The notes beneath the pieces are model-generated. The model did not search any database. It saw only the letters and a program-made list of their open reading frames with translations, and had not been told where the DNA came from. A stretch of 64,000 nt of DNA, taken from assembly GCF_018403245.1 (NCBI RefSeq), contig NZ_BOSH01000020.1, positions 1-64,000 of the forward strand, given 5' to 3'. A program made the position numbers and the translations under genes. Of the stretch, positions 33,864 to 43,342 are shown in pieces. Numbering within the stretch: the first letter of the stretch is position 1; the number at the start of each line of letters is the position of its first letter. The stretch is from Paenibacillus sp. J2TS4 (GTDB lineage Bacteria; Bacillota; Bacilli; Paenibacillales; NBRC-103111).

Positions 33864-35939
33864 ATGGCAAGAGAGTTCTCCTTAAAAGATACACGAAACA
33901 TCGGGATCATGGCGCATATTGACGCCGGTAAGACTACCACGACGGAGCGGATTCTATTCTATACGGGTCGTACCCATAAAATTGGGGAGACCCATGAAGG
34001 CTCCGCTACAATGGACTGGATGGAGCAGGAGCAAGAACGTGGAATCACGATCACTTCGGCGGCAACGACAGCCCAGTGGAAAGGCCACCGCATCAATATT
34101 ATCGACACGCCCGGTCACGTAGACTTCACCGTTGAAGTTGAGCGTTCGCTTCGTGTACTGGATGGAGCAGTGGGTGTGTTCTGTGCCAAAGGTGGCGTAG
34201 AACCCCAATCCGAAACTGTATGGCGCCAGGCGGACCATTATGGGGTTCCGCGGATCGCATACGTTAACAAGATGGACGTTATCGGAGCCAATTTCGAGGG
34301 AGCCATCGAGCAAATGCGGGAAAGGCTGCAAGCCAATGCCGTTGCGATTCAATATCCGATCGGTACGGAGAATGATTTCGTCGGAATGATCGACCTGATC
34401 GAAGAAATTGCCTACATCTACAAAGATGACAAAGGCCAGGAAGTTGAACAGGTGGAAATTCCGGCAGAATACAAAGACAAGGCAGAAGCTTTGCGCACGG
34501 ATCTTGTTGAGAAGATTGCCGAGCTGGATGAAGAACTGACGATGAAGTATCTGGAAGGGGAAGAAATCACTAAGGAAGAGCTGAAAGCAGCGCTTCGCAA
34601 AGGCGTAATCGATGTTAAGATTACACCGGTACTGTGTGGATCTTCCTACCGTAACAAAGGCGTTCAGCTTGTGCTAGACGCTGTCGTAGCTTACTTGCCG
34701 GCACCGACCGAGGTTCCGGACATTAAAGGTCAACTGGAGGATGGAACGGAAGCAACCCGTAAATCTTCGGATGACGAGCCGTTTGCCGCTCTGGCCTTTA
34801 AAATTATGACCGATCCTTATGTAGGTAAGCTGACTTTCTTCCGCGTCTACTCCGGTATTCTGAAATCCGGTTCCTATGTGTTGAACACAACCAAAGGAAA
34901 GCGGGAAAGAGTAGGCCGTATTCTTCAAATGCATGCCAATAGCCGTCAGGAGCTTACAGAAGTTTATGCCGGAGATATTGCTGCAGCCGTAGGTTTGAAG
35001 GATACGACAACGGGAGATACCTTGTGCGATGAGAAGAATCCTGTTATTCTGGAATCGATGACCTTCCCTGAACCTGTTATCGACGTTGCCATCGAACCTA
35101 AAACGAAGGCAGACCAAGATAAAATGGGGATCGCTCTTTCCAAGCTGGCTGAAGAAGATCCAACCTTCAGAACGCATACGGACGAAGAAACGGGACAAAC
35201 GATTATTTCCGGTATGGGTGAGCTTCACCTGGAAGTTATCGTAGACCGCATGCTTCGCGAGTTCAAAGTGGATGCGAACGTAGGTAAACCTCAGGTTGCT
35301 TACAGAGAGACATTCCGCTCTGGCGCTAAAGTCGAAGGAAAGTTCGTACGTCAGTCTGGCGGACGTGGACAATATGGTCACGTTTGGGTCGAGTTCGAGC
35401 CTCTTGAGGCGGGTACCGGATTCCAATTCGAGAATAAAATTGTCGGTGGTGCGGTTCCTAGAGAATATATTGCACCGGTCCAAGCAGGAATTGAAGAATC
35501 CATGAAGAATGGTGTTCTTGCCGGGTATCCGTTAGTGGATATTAAAGCTACCCTGTTCGACGGTTCCTACCACGATGTTGACTCTAGTGAGATGGCGTTT
35601 AAAATCGCTGGTTCCATGGCTCTTAAAGCAGCCAAGGACAAGTGTAACCCTGCCATTCTGGAACCGATTATGAAAGTAGAAGTTACAGTTCCGGAAGAGT
35701 ACATGGGAGACGTAATGGGAGATTTGAACTCCCGCCGTGGACGGATCGAAGGAATGGATGCACGTGGAGGAGCCCAGGTTATTCGCGCTAAAGTACCTTT
35801 GGCCGAAATGTTTGGATACTCGACAACGCTTCGTTCCCGTTCTCAAGGCCGCGGAGTCTACTCTATGGAAATTTCTCATTATGAAGAAGTACCTAAATCT
35901 ATTGCTGATGAAATCATCGCAAAAAGTAAAGGTGCCTAA
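33864..35939 (+). CDS. fusA: Elongation factor G
   Basis: EF-G drives translocation with GTP. The 691-aa protein has G1 AHIDAGKTT, the switch II DTPGHVD, NKMD, and domains II to V in the usual order; domain IV is visible as GGRGQYGHVWVEFEP. No fusidic-acid resistance change can be called by eye. It lies 42 bp after rpsG and 30 bp before tuf. Confidence 0.98.
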   Translation: MAREFSLKDTRNIGIMAHIDAGKTTTTERILFYTGRTHKIGETHEGSATMDWMEQEQERGITITSAATTAQWKGHRINIIDTPGHVDFTVEVERSLRVLDGAVGVFCAKGGVEPQSETVWRQADHYGVPRIAYVNKMDVIGANFEGAIEQMRERLQANAVAIQYPIGTENDFVGMIDLIEEIAYIYKDDKGQEVEQVEIPAEYKDKAEALRTDLVEKIAELDEELTMKYLEGEEITKEELKAALRKGVIDVKITPVLCGSSYRNKGVQLVLDAVVAYLPAPTEVPDIKGQLEDGTEATRKSSDDEPFAALAFKIMTDPYVGKLTFFRVYSGILKSGSYVLNTTKGKRERVGRILQMHANSRQELTEVYAGDIAAAVGLKDTTTGDTLCDEKNPVILESMTFPEPVIDVAIEPKTKADQDKMGIALSKLAEEDPTFRTHTDEETGQTIISGMGELHLEVIVDRMLREFKVDANVGKPQVAYRETFRSGAKVEGKFVRQSGGRGQYGHVWVEFEPLEAGTGFQFENKIVGGAVPREYIAPVQAGIEESMKNGVLAGYPLVDIKATLFDGSYHDVDSSEMAFKIAGSMALKAAKDKCNPAILEPIMKVEVTVPEEYMGDVMGDLNSRRGRIEGMDARGGAQVIRAKVPLAEMFGYSTTLRSRSQGRGVYSMEISHYEEVPKSIADEIIAKSKGA

Positions 35940-35969
35940 CATATTTATATTTAAGGAGGCTTATTAAAC

Positions 35970-37163
35970 ATGGCAAAAGCTAAATTTGAACGTACAAAAC
36001 CGCACGTTAATATCGGAACTATCGGTCACGTTGACCACGGTAAAACTACTCTGACCGCTGCCATCACAACTGTATTGACTAAAAAATACGGCGGAGGAGC
36101 AGCATTCTCCTACGACCAAATCGACAAAGCTCCAGAAGAGCGCGAGCGTGGAATCACGATCTCCACTTCCCACGTTGAGTATGAGTCGGCTAACCGCCAC
36201 TATGCTCACGTTGACTGCCCAGGTCACGCCGACTATGTTAAAAACATGATCACTGGCGCAGCTCAAATGGACGGAGCTATTCTCGTTGTTTCCGCTGCTG
36301 ACGGTCCTATGCCGCAAACTCGTGAGCATATCCTGCTTTCCCGTCAGGTAGGTGTACCTTACATCGTAGTATTCCTGAACAAATGTGACATGGTTGAAGA
36401 CGAAGAGCTTCTGGAACTGGTTGAAATGGAAGTTCGCGATCTTCTGAGCGAATACGAATTCCCTGGTGACGATACTCCGGTTATTCGTGGTTCCGCACGT
36501 GAAGCTCTGCAAAACCCTGATGGAGAATGGGCTGAAAGAATCATTGAGCTGTTCGAGCAAATCGATAGCTACATCCCAACTCCTGAGCGCGACACTGACA
36601 AGCCTTTCTTGATGCCTGTCGAGGACGTATTCTCTATCACTGGTCGTGGTACAGTTGCTACTGGCCGTGTAGAGCGTGGAACCATCAAAGTTGGAGACGA
36701 GATCGAAATCGTTGGTCTTGTTGAAGAATCGAAGAAATCTGTTGTTACCGGAGTAGAAATGTTCCGTAAATTGCTTGATTCCGCTCAAGCTGGTGACAAC
36801 ATCGGTGCTCTTCTCCGTGGTGTGGATCGTAAAGAAATCGAGCGTGGTCAAGTTCTGGCTAAGCCTGGTTCCGTTAAGCCTCACACTAACTTTACAGCAC
36901 AAATTTACGTACTGACTAAAGAAGAGGGTGGACGTCATAAGCCTTTCTTCACTGGATACCGTCCTCAGTTCTACTTCCGTACAACGGACGTAACCGGCGT
37001 TATCACTCTTCCAGAAGGTACTGAAATGGTTATGCCTGGTGACAACATCACCGTTACTGTTGAACTGATTGCTCCGATCGCTATCGAGCAAGGAACCAAG
37101 TTCGCTATCCGCGAAGGTGGACGTACGGTAGGCGCTGGTGCAGTTGCTACCATTCAAAAGTAA
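35970..37163 (+). CDS. tuf: Elongation factor Tu
   Basis: EF-Tu delivers aminoacyl-tRNA. The 397-aa protein has GHVDHGKTT (about 19-27), the effector region RGITI, DCPGHADY (81-88) and NKCD (136-139), then domains II and III. Codon use is strongly biased. A long open frame on the opposite strand mirrors this gene and is a shadow. A terminator follows. Confidence 0.98.
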   Translation: MAKAKFERTKPHVNIGTIGHVDHGKTTLTAAITTVLTKKYGGGAAFSYDQIDKAPEERERGITISTSHVEYESANRHYAHVDCPGHADYVKNMITGAAQMDGAILVVSAADGPMPQTREHILLSRQVGVPYIVVFLNKCDMVEDEELLELVEMEVRDLLSEYEFPGDDTPVIRGSAREALQNPDGEWAERIIELFEQIDSYIPTPERDTDKPFLMPVEDVFSITGRGTVATGRVERGTIKVGDEIEIVGLVEESKKSVVTGVEMFRKLLDSAQAGDNIGALLRGVDRKEIERGQVLAKPGSVKPHTNFTAQIYVLTKEEGGRHKPFFTGYRPQFYFRTTDVTGVITLPEGTEMVMPGDNITVTVELIAPIAIEQGTKFAIREGGRTVGAGAVATIQK

Positions 37164-37173
37164 TTCTATGATG

Positions 37174-37212
37174 GAAAAAAACCTTCATCTTTTCTGAGAT
37201 GAAGGTTTTTTT
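37174..37212 (+). terminator. tuf terminator
   Basis: AAAAAACCTTCATCT pairs with AGATGAAGGTTTTTT around a TTTCTG loop; both flanks are A/T runs. Confidence 0.92.
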
Positions 37213-37221
37213 AAGTTTTTC

Positions 37222-37250
37222 TTGCTTTCTGTCCCGGTTTTTAATATAAT
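37222..37250 (+). promoter_or_regulatory. S10 operon promoter
   Basis: TTGCTT (37222-37227) and a perfect TATAAT (37245-37250) are 17 bp apart, right after the tuf terminator. It leaves a leader of about 130 nt before rpsJ. Confidence 0.85.
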
Positions 37251-37289
37251 AGTGAACGTTGGTCTGTGACGTTGCGATGATGTGAGAGG

Positions 37290-37360
37290 TTGCTGACACA
37301 CCCGGCCCCTTTGCCATGGCGGTGTGCAGGATATTTTCACGGAGTATGTCCGATAATCAT
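37290..37360 (+). promoter_or_regulatory. S10 operon leader hairpin
   Basis: CACACC (37297-37302) pairs with GGTGTG (37321-37326) around a GC-rich loop containing GGCCCCTTTGCC. Structured leaders before rpsJ are known in Bacillus. The regulator here is not shown by the sequence. Confidence 0.55.
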
Positions 37361-37385
37361 TTGGGCGAAAGAAGGAGGGACTATT

Positions 37386-37694
37386 ATGGCAAAGCAAAAG
37401 ATTCGTATCCGCTTGAAAGCATACGATCACAGAATTCTTGATCAATCTGCCGAGAAAATCGTAGAAACGGCTAAACGTTCGGGAGCAGGTGTATCCGGAC
37501 CGATTCCGCTTCCGACTGAGAAGCAAATCATTACCATTCTACGTGCGGTTCACAAGTACAAGGATTCCAGGGAACAATTCGAAATGCGTACGCACAAACG
37601 CTTGATCGATATTGTCAGCCCGACACCGCAAACGGTCGATGCGCTAATGCGGTTGGACTTGCCGTCCGGTGTGGATATCGAAATCAAGCTATAG
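37386..37694 (+). CDS. rpsJ: 30S ribosomal protein S10
   Basis: S10 is a 30S head protein and a NusG/NusB partner. The 102-aa product starts AKQKIRIRLKAYDH and ends in VDIEIKL. ATG 37386 follows GAAGGAGGG; a longer upstream frame runs through the leader hairpin and is discarded. First gene of the S10 cluster. Confidence 0.97.
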   Translation: MAKQKIRIRLKAYDHRILDQSAEKIVETAKRSGAGVSGPIPLPTEKQIITILRAVHKYKDSREQFEMRTHKRLIDIVSPTPQTVDALMRLDLPSGVDIEIKL

Positions 37695-37759
37695 TATAGA
37701 AGAAGTTGTAACGAAAGTTTCAATATCACGATGAAATGCAAAGGAAAAGAGGTGTCAAC

Positions 37760-38386
37760 ATGACTAAAGGTATCTTAGGTAGAAAACTCGGAATGACTCA
37801 AGTTTTTACCCCTGAAGGTGTAGTCCTGCCAGTAACGGTTATTCAAGCCGGTCCTTGCGTAGTTCTGCAAAAGAAAGACGTAGAGAACGATGGTTATGAA
37901 GCTGTTCAAATCGGCTATGAAGATAAGAAAGAAAATCGCGCCAACAAGCCTGAGTCCGGACATGCGAAAAAAGCCGGCACAGCACCTAAGCGCTACATTA
38001 AGGAATTTCGCGGAGTTCAGTTGGCAGATTATGAAGTGGGCCAAGAAATCAAGGCCGATCTGTTCAGCGAAGGCGAATTTGTCGATGTAACTGGCACTTC
38101 CAAAGGTAAAGGCTTTGCCGGATCCATTAAGAGACATGGACAGCACAGAGGTCCGATGTCCCACGGTTCCCGTTACCATCGCGGACCAGGTTCAATGGGC
38201 TCGATCCAAGCCAACCGTGTTCCGAAAGGGAAGAAGCTTCCTGGACACATGGGTAAAGAAACCGTAACTCTGCAAAATCTGCAAGTGGTTAAAGTGGACA
38301 CGGAGCGCAACATTATTTTAGTGAAAGGTTCCATTCCTGGACCTAAAAATAGCTTCGTCAGCATTAAATCTTCAATTAAGAAGTAA
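37760..38386 (+). CDS. rplC: 50S ribosomal protein L3
   Basis: L3 is an early-assembly protein reaching toward the peptidyl transferase centre. The 208-aa protein starts TKGILGRKLGMTQVF and has the glycine-rich loop GSMGSIQANRVPKGKKLPGHMG. ATG 37760 follows AAGAGGTG; an earlier ATG at 37736 has no proper ribosome binding site. Confidence 0.97.
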   Translation: MTKGILGRKLGMTQVFTPEGVVLPVTVIQAGPCVVLQKKDVENDGYEAVQIGYEDKKENRANKPESGHAKKAGTAPKRYIKEFRGVQLADYEVGQEIKADLFSEGEFVDVTGTSKGKGFAGSIKRHGQHRGPMSHGSRYHRGPGSMGSIQANRVPKGKKLPGHMGKETVTLQNLQVVKVDTERNIILVKGSIPGPKNSFVSIKSSIKK

Positions 38387-38410
38387 GAAAGCGGGAAAGG
38401 AGGATTATAC

Positions 38411-39034
38411 ATGCCAAAGGTAGCTTTGTACAATGTTAGCGGAGCACAGGTCGGAGAAGTGGATTTGTCCGATGCGATTTTCGGAATTGAGCCGAATAAA
38501 CATGTGCTTCACGATGCTGTTGTTATGCAGCAGGCTTCGCAACGTCAAGGAACGCACAAGGTTAAAGGTCGCTCCGAAGTAAGAGGCGGAGGCCGTAAGC
38601 CTTGGAAGCAAAAAGGAACAGGACGCGCTCGTCAGGGCAGCATTCGTTCGCCGCAGTGGAAAGGCGGAGGAGTCGTATTCGGACCCACCCCTCGCAGCTA
38701 CGGATATAAATTACCTAAGAAGGTTCGTCGTCTAGCAATTAAATCAGCTCTTTCTTCCAAAGTGATTGAGAACGAGATTATTGTGTTGGATCAGCTTCAA
38801 TTGGCTCAACCGAAAACGAAGGATTTCGTTTCCATTTTGAACAATTTGAAAGTCGATCGCAAAGCATTGATCGTTGCTCCAAGCTTCGATGAAAATGTGG
38901 CTTTGTCCGCTCGTAATATCCCAGGAGTTAAATTTGTAACTGCTGAAGGAATCAACGTATTGGACGTACTAGTTCACGATAAGCTCATCATTACGAAGGA
39001 AGCGGTTGAGAAAGTGGAGGAGGTTCTTGCGTAA
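38411..39034 (+). CDS. rplD: 50S ribosomal protein L4
   Basis: L4 lines the peptide exit tunnel. The 207-aa protein has the extended tunnel loop RGGGRKPWKQKGTGRARQGS (about 58-77). Its stop overlaps the rplW start by one base (TAATG). Confidence 0.97.
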   Translation: MPKVALYNVSGAQVGEVDLSDAIFGIEPNKHVLHDAVVMQQASQRQGTHKVKGRSEVRGGGRKPWKQKGTGRARQGSIRSPQWKGGGVVFGPTPRSYGYKLPKKVRRLAIKSALSSKVIENEIIVLDQLQLAQPKTKDFVSILNNLKVDRKALIVAPSFDENVALSARNIPGVKFVTAEGINVLDVLVHDKLIITKEAVEKVEEVLA

Positions 39035-39324
39035 TGAAAAATCCTCGTGACATTATCAAACGTCCGTTAATCACGGAGCGTTCCGCAGATATGATGGCCG
39101 AGAAAAAGTACGTTTTTGAGGTAGATATCAAGGCCAATAAAACGCAAATTCGGCAAGCGATTGAGGAAATTTTCAAGGTGAAGGTTGTTAAAGTCAACAC
39201 TTTGAGAGTTCCGGGCAAACCGAAGCGTTATGGTCGTTATTCCGGATACAGACCGGATTGGAAAAAAGCGTTTGTTTCCTTAAGCCCAGACAGCAAAGAG
39301 CTCGAGTTCTTTGAGACGGTCTAA
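39034..39324 (+). CDS. rplW: 50S ribosomal protein L23
   Basis: L23 sits at the tunnel exit, where trigger factor and SRP dock. The 96-aa protein has the signature PRDIIKRPLITERS and the basic KRYGRYSGYRPDWKKAFV loop. It is translationally coupled to rplD. Confidence 0.96.
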   Translation: MKNPRDIIKRPLITERSADMMAEKKYVFEVDIKANKTQIRQAIEEIFKVKVVKVNTLRVPGKPKRYGRYSGYRPDWKKAFVSLSPDSKELEFFETV

Positions 39325-39355
39325 GGACATTTTGTTAAGATAGGAGGGAATCCAA

Positions 39356-40186
39356 GTGCCAATTAAAAAATATAAACCGACATCTCCGGGTAGACGTGGT
39401 ATGTCCGTATCGACTTTTGAAGAGATAACGACTAGCACACCGGAAAAATCTTTGCTTGCTCCGCTTAGCAAAACGGCTGGACGGAACAACCAAGGAAGAA
39501 TTACGACTCGTCATCATGGCGGCGGTCACAAACGTAAATATCGTATTATCGATTTCAGACGGAATAAAGATGGAATACCAGGCCGCGTTGCTACGATCGA
39601 ATACGATCCGAACCGGACGGCTAACATTGCTTTGATCCACTATGCAGACGGAGAAAAACGTTACATCATCGCTCCTCAAGGCTTGAAAGTGAATGATGTG
39701 ATTGTATCCGGTGCAGATGCCGACATCAAGATTGGAAACAGCCTTCCACTGGAAAACATTCCGGTAGGTACGCTTATCCACAATATCGAACTGAAGCCTG
39801 GCAAAGGCGGTCAATTGGTTCGTGCAGCTGGAACGGAAGCTCAGCTTCTCGGTAAGGAAGAAAAGTATGTAACGATTCGTCTGTCCTCCGGAGAAGTTCG
39901 TCGTATCCTCAAGGTTTGCCGTGCTACGATCGGATCTGTTGGCAACCAGGACCATGAATTGATCAAAATCGGTAAAGCAGGACGCTCCCGCTGGCTGGGT
40001 AAACGCCCATCGGTTCGCGGACTTGTCATGAACCCGAATGATCACCCTCATGGTGGTGGGGAAGGCCGTGCTCCAATCGGACGTAAATCTCCAATGTCCC
40101 CATGGGGTAAGCCGACGCTTGGTTACAAAACTCGTAAAAAAGGCAAAGCTTCTAATAAATATATTGTACGTGGACGTACGAAATAA
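39356..40186 (+). CDS. rplB: 50S ribosomal protein L2
   Basis: L2 is needed for subunit joining and peptidyl transfer. The 276-aa protein has the conserved RGLVMNPNDHPHGGGEGRAP segment near 220-240 with its essential His. The start is GTG after TAGGAGGG. Confidence 0.97.
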   Translation: MPIKKYKPTSPGRRGMSVSTFEEITTSTPEKSLLAPLSKTAGRNNQGRITTRHHGGGHKRKYRIIDFRRNKDGIPGRVATIEYDPNRTANIALIHYADGEKRYIIAPQGLKVNDVIVSGADADIKIGNSLPLENIPVGTLIHNIELKPGKGGQLVRAAGTEAQLLGKEEKYVTIRLSSGEVRRILKVCRATIGSVGNQDHELIKIGKAGRSRWLGKRPSVRGLVMNPNDHPHGGGEGRAPIGRKSPMSPWGKPTLGYKTRKKGKASNKYIVRGRTK

Positions 40187-40226
40187 TAATCTGATCCGTT
40201 AAGGTTGGATGAAGGGAGGAACAGCT

Positions 40227-40508
40227 ATGGGTCGCAGTTTGAAAAAAGGGCCTTTCGTAGACAGCTACTTGCTTAAGAAGGTTGAAGAAGCCGATAACAC
40301 AAGCAAAAAGGTAGTCATTAAGACTTGGTCTCGTCGCTCCACTATTTTCCCTCAATTTGTCGGACATACTTTCGCCGTCTACGATGGCAGAAAGCACGTG
40401 CCCGTATATGTAACGGAAGATATGGTCGGACATAAGCTCGGTGAATTTGCTCCAACCCGGACATACAAAGGGCATACGGACGACGACAGAAAAACCGGCA
40501 GACGCTAG
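40227..40508 (+). CDS. rpsS: 30S ribosomal protein S19
   Basis: S19 is in the 30S head next to S13. The 93-aa protein has GRSLKKGPFVD and the signature FVGHTFAVYDGRKHVPVYV. ATG 40227 follows GAAGGGAGGA; an in-frame ATG at 40209 lies before the ribosome binding site. Confidence 0.96.
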   Translation: MGRSLKKGPFVDSYLLKKVEEADNTSKKVVIKTWSRRSTIFPQFVGHTFAVYDGRKHVPVYVTEDMVGHKLGEFAPTRTYKGHTDDDRKTGRR

Positions 40509-40550
40509 GCCGACAATCAGTAAGCGATATGTTTGAGAGGAGGTAGACTC

Positions 40551-40883
40551 ATGCAAGCAACTGCAAGTGCAAGATATATTCGCATTGCTCCTCGTAAGGT
40601 TCAATTGGTTATTGACCTGATCCGTGGCAAGGACGTAGGAGAAGCTATTGCTATTCTGCGTCATACGCCGAAGGCCGCTTCTCCGGTCGTGGAGAAGATT
40701 CTGAACGCAGCGATTGCGAACGCTGAGCACAATCATTCCTTGGACCCTGAGAAGCTTGTTATTGCTCAAGCTTATGTGAATCAAGGTCCGATCATGAAAC
40801 GTTTTCGGCCGCGTGCTATGGGACGTGCAAGCCGTATTAATAAGCGCACAAGCCACATTACGTTAGTGGTATCTGAAAAATAA
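40551..40883 (+). CDS. rplV: 50S ribosomal protein L22
   Basis: L22 lines the exit tunnel with L4. The 110-aa protein has ARYIRIAPRKVQLVIDLIRG and the beta-hairpin region KRFRPRAMGRAS that reaches the macrolide site. ATG 40551 follows AGAGGAGGTAG. Confidence 0.96.
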   Translation: MQATASARYIRIAPRKVQLVIDLIRGKDVGEAIAILRHTPKAASPVVEKILNAAIANAEHNHSLDPEKLVIAQAYVNQGPIMKRFRPRAMGRASRINKRTSHITLVVSEK

Positions 40884-40895
40884 GGAGGGATACAT

Positions 40896-41558
40896 GTGGG
40901 TCAAAAAGTAAGTCCGGTCGGATTGAGAATTGGAATCATCCGTGATTGGGAATCCAAATGGTACGCAGACAAAGACTATGGCGATCTGCTGCTGGAGGAT
41001 GTCAAAATCCGTGAATATCTTAAAGGAAAACTGAAGGATGCCTCTGTTTCCCGCATCGATATCGAACGGGCCGCTAATCGGGTGAATGTTACTATCCATA
41101 CGGCGAAGCCGGGTATGGTTATTGGTAGAGGCGGTTCTGAAGTAGATAATATTCGCGCCTACATTGCCAAAATGTCTAACAAGAAAGTTCACATCAACAT
41201 TACAGAAATTAAAAATGCTGAGCTCGACGCGACATTGGTTGCGGAAAGCATCGCTCAACAATTGGAGCGCCGTGTATCTTTCCGCCGTGCTATGAAGCAA
41301 GCCATTCAAAGATCGATCAGAGCCGGTGCCAAAGGAATCAAGACGTCTGTTAGCGGACGCTTGGGTGGAGCGGAAATCGCTCGTACGGAAGGCTACAGCG
41401 AAGGTACAGTTCCTCTGCACACGCTGCGTGCGGACATCGACTACGGTACTGCTGAAGCTCATACCACTTACGGACGGATCGGTGTTAAAGTATGGATCTA
41501 TCGTGGAGAGGTTCTTCCGCCAGCTAAGAAGAAGGCTGAACAGGAAGGAGGAAACTAA
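40896..41558 (+). CDS. rpsC: 30S ribosomal protein S3
   Basis: S3 forms the mRNA entry site. The 220-aa protein has the KH-domain motif VIGRGGSEVDNIR and C-terminal RLGGAEIARTE. The start is GTG after TAAGGAGGG, 12 bp after rplV; the overlapping ATG at 40894 is out of frame. Confidence 0.97.
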   Translation: MGQKVSPVGLRIGIIRDWESKWYADKDYGDLLLEDVKIREYLKGKLKDASVSRIDIERAANRVNVTIHTAKPGMVIGRGGSEVDNIRAYIAKMSNKKVHINITEIKNAELDATLVAESIAQQLERRVSFRRAMKQAIQRSIRAGAKGIKTSVSGRLGGAEIARTEGYSEGTVPLHTLRADIDYGTAEAHTTYGRIGVKVWIYRGEVLPPAKKKAEQEGGN

Positions 41559-41560
41559 TC

Positions 41561-41995
41561 ATGTTAATGCCCAAACGTGTTAAACACCGCAAGGAACATC
41601 GCGGTAAAATGAAAGGTAAGGCAAAAGGCGGCACGGAGGTTACATTCGGAGAATACGGCCTGCAAGCTATGGAGCCGTCCTGGATTACGAACCGTCAGAT
41701 CGAGGCTGCCCGTATTGCCATGACCCGTTACATTAAACGTGGCGGTAAAGTATGGATTAAAATTTTCCCTTCCAAGCCGATCACTCAGAAGCCTCTTGAG
41801 GTGCGGATGGGTAGCGGTAAAGGAAGCGTGGAGAAATGGGTTGCTGTTGTTAAACCCGGAAAAATTTTGTTTGAATTGGCTGGAGTAAGCGAAGAGGTGG
41901 CTCGTGAAGCGATGCGCCTGGCTGCTCATAAGCTGCCGATCAAGACAAAGTTCGTGAAACGTGATGAATTGGGTGGTGAAGCAAATGAAGGCTAG
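41561..41995 (+). CDS. rplP: 50S ribosomal protein L16
   Basis: L16 organises the A-site tRNA region. The 144-aa protein begins MLMPKRVKHRKEHRG and has the signature RMGSGKGSVEKWVAVV. It begins 2 bp after rpsC and overlaps rpmC by 11 bp. Confidence 0.97.
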   Translation: MLMPKRVKHRKEHRGKMKGKAKGGTEVTFGEYGLQAMEPSWITNRQIEAARIAMTRYIKRGGKVWIKIFPSKPITQKPLEVRMGSGKGSVEKWVAVVKPGKILFELAGVSEEVAREAMRLAAHKLPIKTKFVKRDELGGEANEG

Positions 41996-42182
41996 TGAAT
42001 TTCGCAACTTAACCACTGCAGAGATCGAGCAAAAAATTGCTGGTTTTAAAGAAGAATTGTTCAACCTCCGTTTTCAGTTAGCTACCGGTCAACTGGATAA
42101 CCCGACTCAAATCCGTAAAGTGCGCAGAGAAATTGCACGTGCCAAGACCATTTTGCGTGAAAGAGAACTCGGCATCAGCTAA
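41985..42182 (+). CDS. rpmC: 50S ribosomal protein L29
   Basis: L29 is a two-helix protein at the tunnel exit. The 65-aa product has KEELFNLRFQLATGQLDNP and IRKVRREIARAKTILRE. The start lies inside the rplP end and is preceded by GGGTGGTGA. Confidence 0.95.
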   Translation: MKASEFRNLTTAEIEQKIAGFKEELFNLRFQLATGQLDNPTQIRKVRREIARAKTILRERELGIS

Positions 42183-42214
42183 GCTGAACCAGAGACAAGA
42201 AAGGAGGAACCTTC

Positions 42215-42478
42215 ATGAGTGAACGTAACGAACGCAAAGTTCAAATCGGTAAAGTAGTCAGCGACAAAATGGATAAAACCATCGTTGTAGCTGTAGAAAC
42301 TTACAAGAAGCACTCCCTCTACCACAAACGTATTAAATATACGAAAAAATTCAAGGCGCATGACGAGAACAACCAAGCCAAAATCGGAGATGTGGTTAAG
42401 ATTATGGAAACTCGTCCGCTGTCCAAAGACAAGCGCTGGAGATTGGTTGAAATTGTGGAAGAAGCAGTCGTTATTTAA
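42215..42478 (+). CDS. rpsQ: 30S ribosomal protein S17
   Basis: S17 is a primary 16S-binding OB-fold protein. The 87-aa product has GKVVSDKMDKTIVVAVE and IMETRPLSKDKRWRLVEI. AAGGAGGAACC precedes the ATG. Confidence 0.96.
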   Translation: MSERNERKVQIGKVVSDKMDKTIVVAVETYKKHSLYHKRIKYTKKFKAHDENNQAKIGDVVKIMETRPLSKDKRWRLVEIVEEAVVI

Positions 42479-42532
42479 AGTTGGATCTGTAACAGATCAT
42501 TCGGATAGAAGGTACGAAAGGAGGTCGCTGGA

Positions 42533-42901
42533 ATGATTCAACAGCAAAGTCGTTTAAACGTAGCTGACAACTCTGGTGCGAAACAACTGATGTGTATTCG
42601 TGTGCTTGGTGGAACAGGACGCAAGTTTGCCAATATTGGAGATTTGATCGTCTGTTCCGTCAAAGAAGCAACACCAGGAGGCGTTGTCAAGAAGGGTGAC
42701 GTAGTTAGAGCCGTTATCGTTCGTTCTAAGCGCGGCGCTCGCCGTAAAGACGGGTCTTATATTACTTTCGACGAGAACGCAGCCGTTATCGTTAAGGAAG
42801 ATAAAAGCCCTCGCGGAACCCGGATCTTCGGACCGGTTGCTCGTGAGCTCCGGGATAAAGATTTCATGAAAATCATTTCGCTAGCGCCTGAAGTTATCTA
42901 A
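42533..42901 (+). CDS. rplN: 50S ribosomal protein L14
   Basis: L14 forms an intersubunit bridge and is the silencing-factor contact. The 122-aa protein has NVADNSGAKQLMCIRVLGG and RGTRIFGPVARELRD. Confidence 0.97.
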   Translation: MIQQQSRLNVADNSGAKQLMCIRVLGGTGRKFANIGDLIVCSVKEATPGGVVKKGDVVRAVIVRSKRGARRKDGSYITFDENAAVIVKEDKSPRGTRIFGPVARELRDKDFMKIISLAPEVI

Positions 42902-42960
42902 TATAGGTTGCCTGCGATAAGCAGATATAACCATCCGTTACTTAGGAGGTGTACTTGAAA

Positions 42961-43311
42961 ATGCCGAAAGCTAAAAAGCTTGAATCCTATAATAACAAAC
43001 TGCATGTCAAAAAAGACGATACGGTATTTGTTATTACCGGTAAAGATAAAGGCAAGAAGGGCCGCATTATCGCAGCTTACCCGCGCCAGAACCGTGTATT
43101 GGTGGAAGGTGTCAACATGGTGAAGAAGCATGCGAAGCCTTCGCAGCAAAATCCACAAGGCGGAATCATCACTCAGGAAGCTCCTATCCATGTTTCCAAC
43201 GTGATGCTGCTGGATCCAAAGAGCGGCAAACCGACTCGTATCGGTTACAAAACGCTCGACAATGGCAAAAAAGTTCGGGTTGCGAAAAAATCCGGAGAAG
43301 TTATCGATTAA
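42961..43311 (+). CDS. rplX: 50S ribosomal protein L24
   Basis: L24 starts 50S assembly. The 116-aa protein has a KOW motif (KKDDTVFVITGKDKGKKGRI) and VNMVKKHAKPSQQNPQGGII. ATG 42961 lies 9 bp after AGGAGGTG; in-frame upstream codons overlap that site. Confidence 0.95.
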   Translation: MPKAKKLESYNNKLHVKKDDTVFVITGKDKGKKGRIIAAYPRQNRVLVEGVNMVKKHAKPSQQNPQGGIITQEAPIHVSNVMLLDPKSGKPTRIGYKTLDNGKKVRVAKKSGEVID

Positions 43312-43342
43312 GATTTAGTGCGGAAAGGAGGTACATGTTAGC

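Noticed and set aside
34674..35483. 269-residue open frame antisense to fusA
   Set aside because: Shadow of fusA; no ribosome binding site and no recognisable domain.
35964..37157. 397-residue open frame antisense to tuf
   Set aside because: It mirrors the tuf frame almost exactly. Strong codon bias of tuf removes stops on the complementary strand. No ribosome binding site or recognisable protein.
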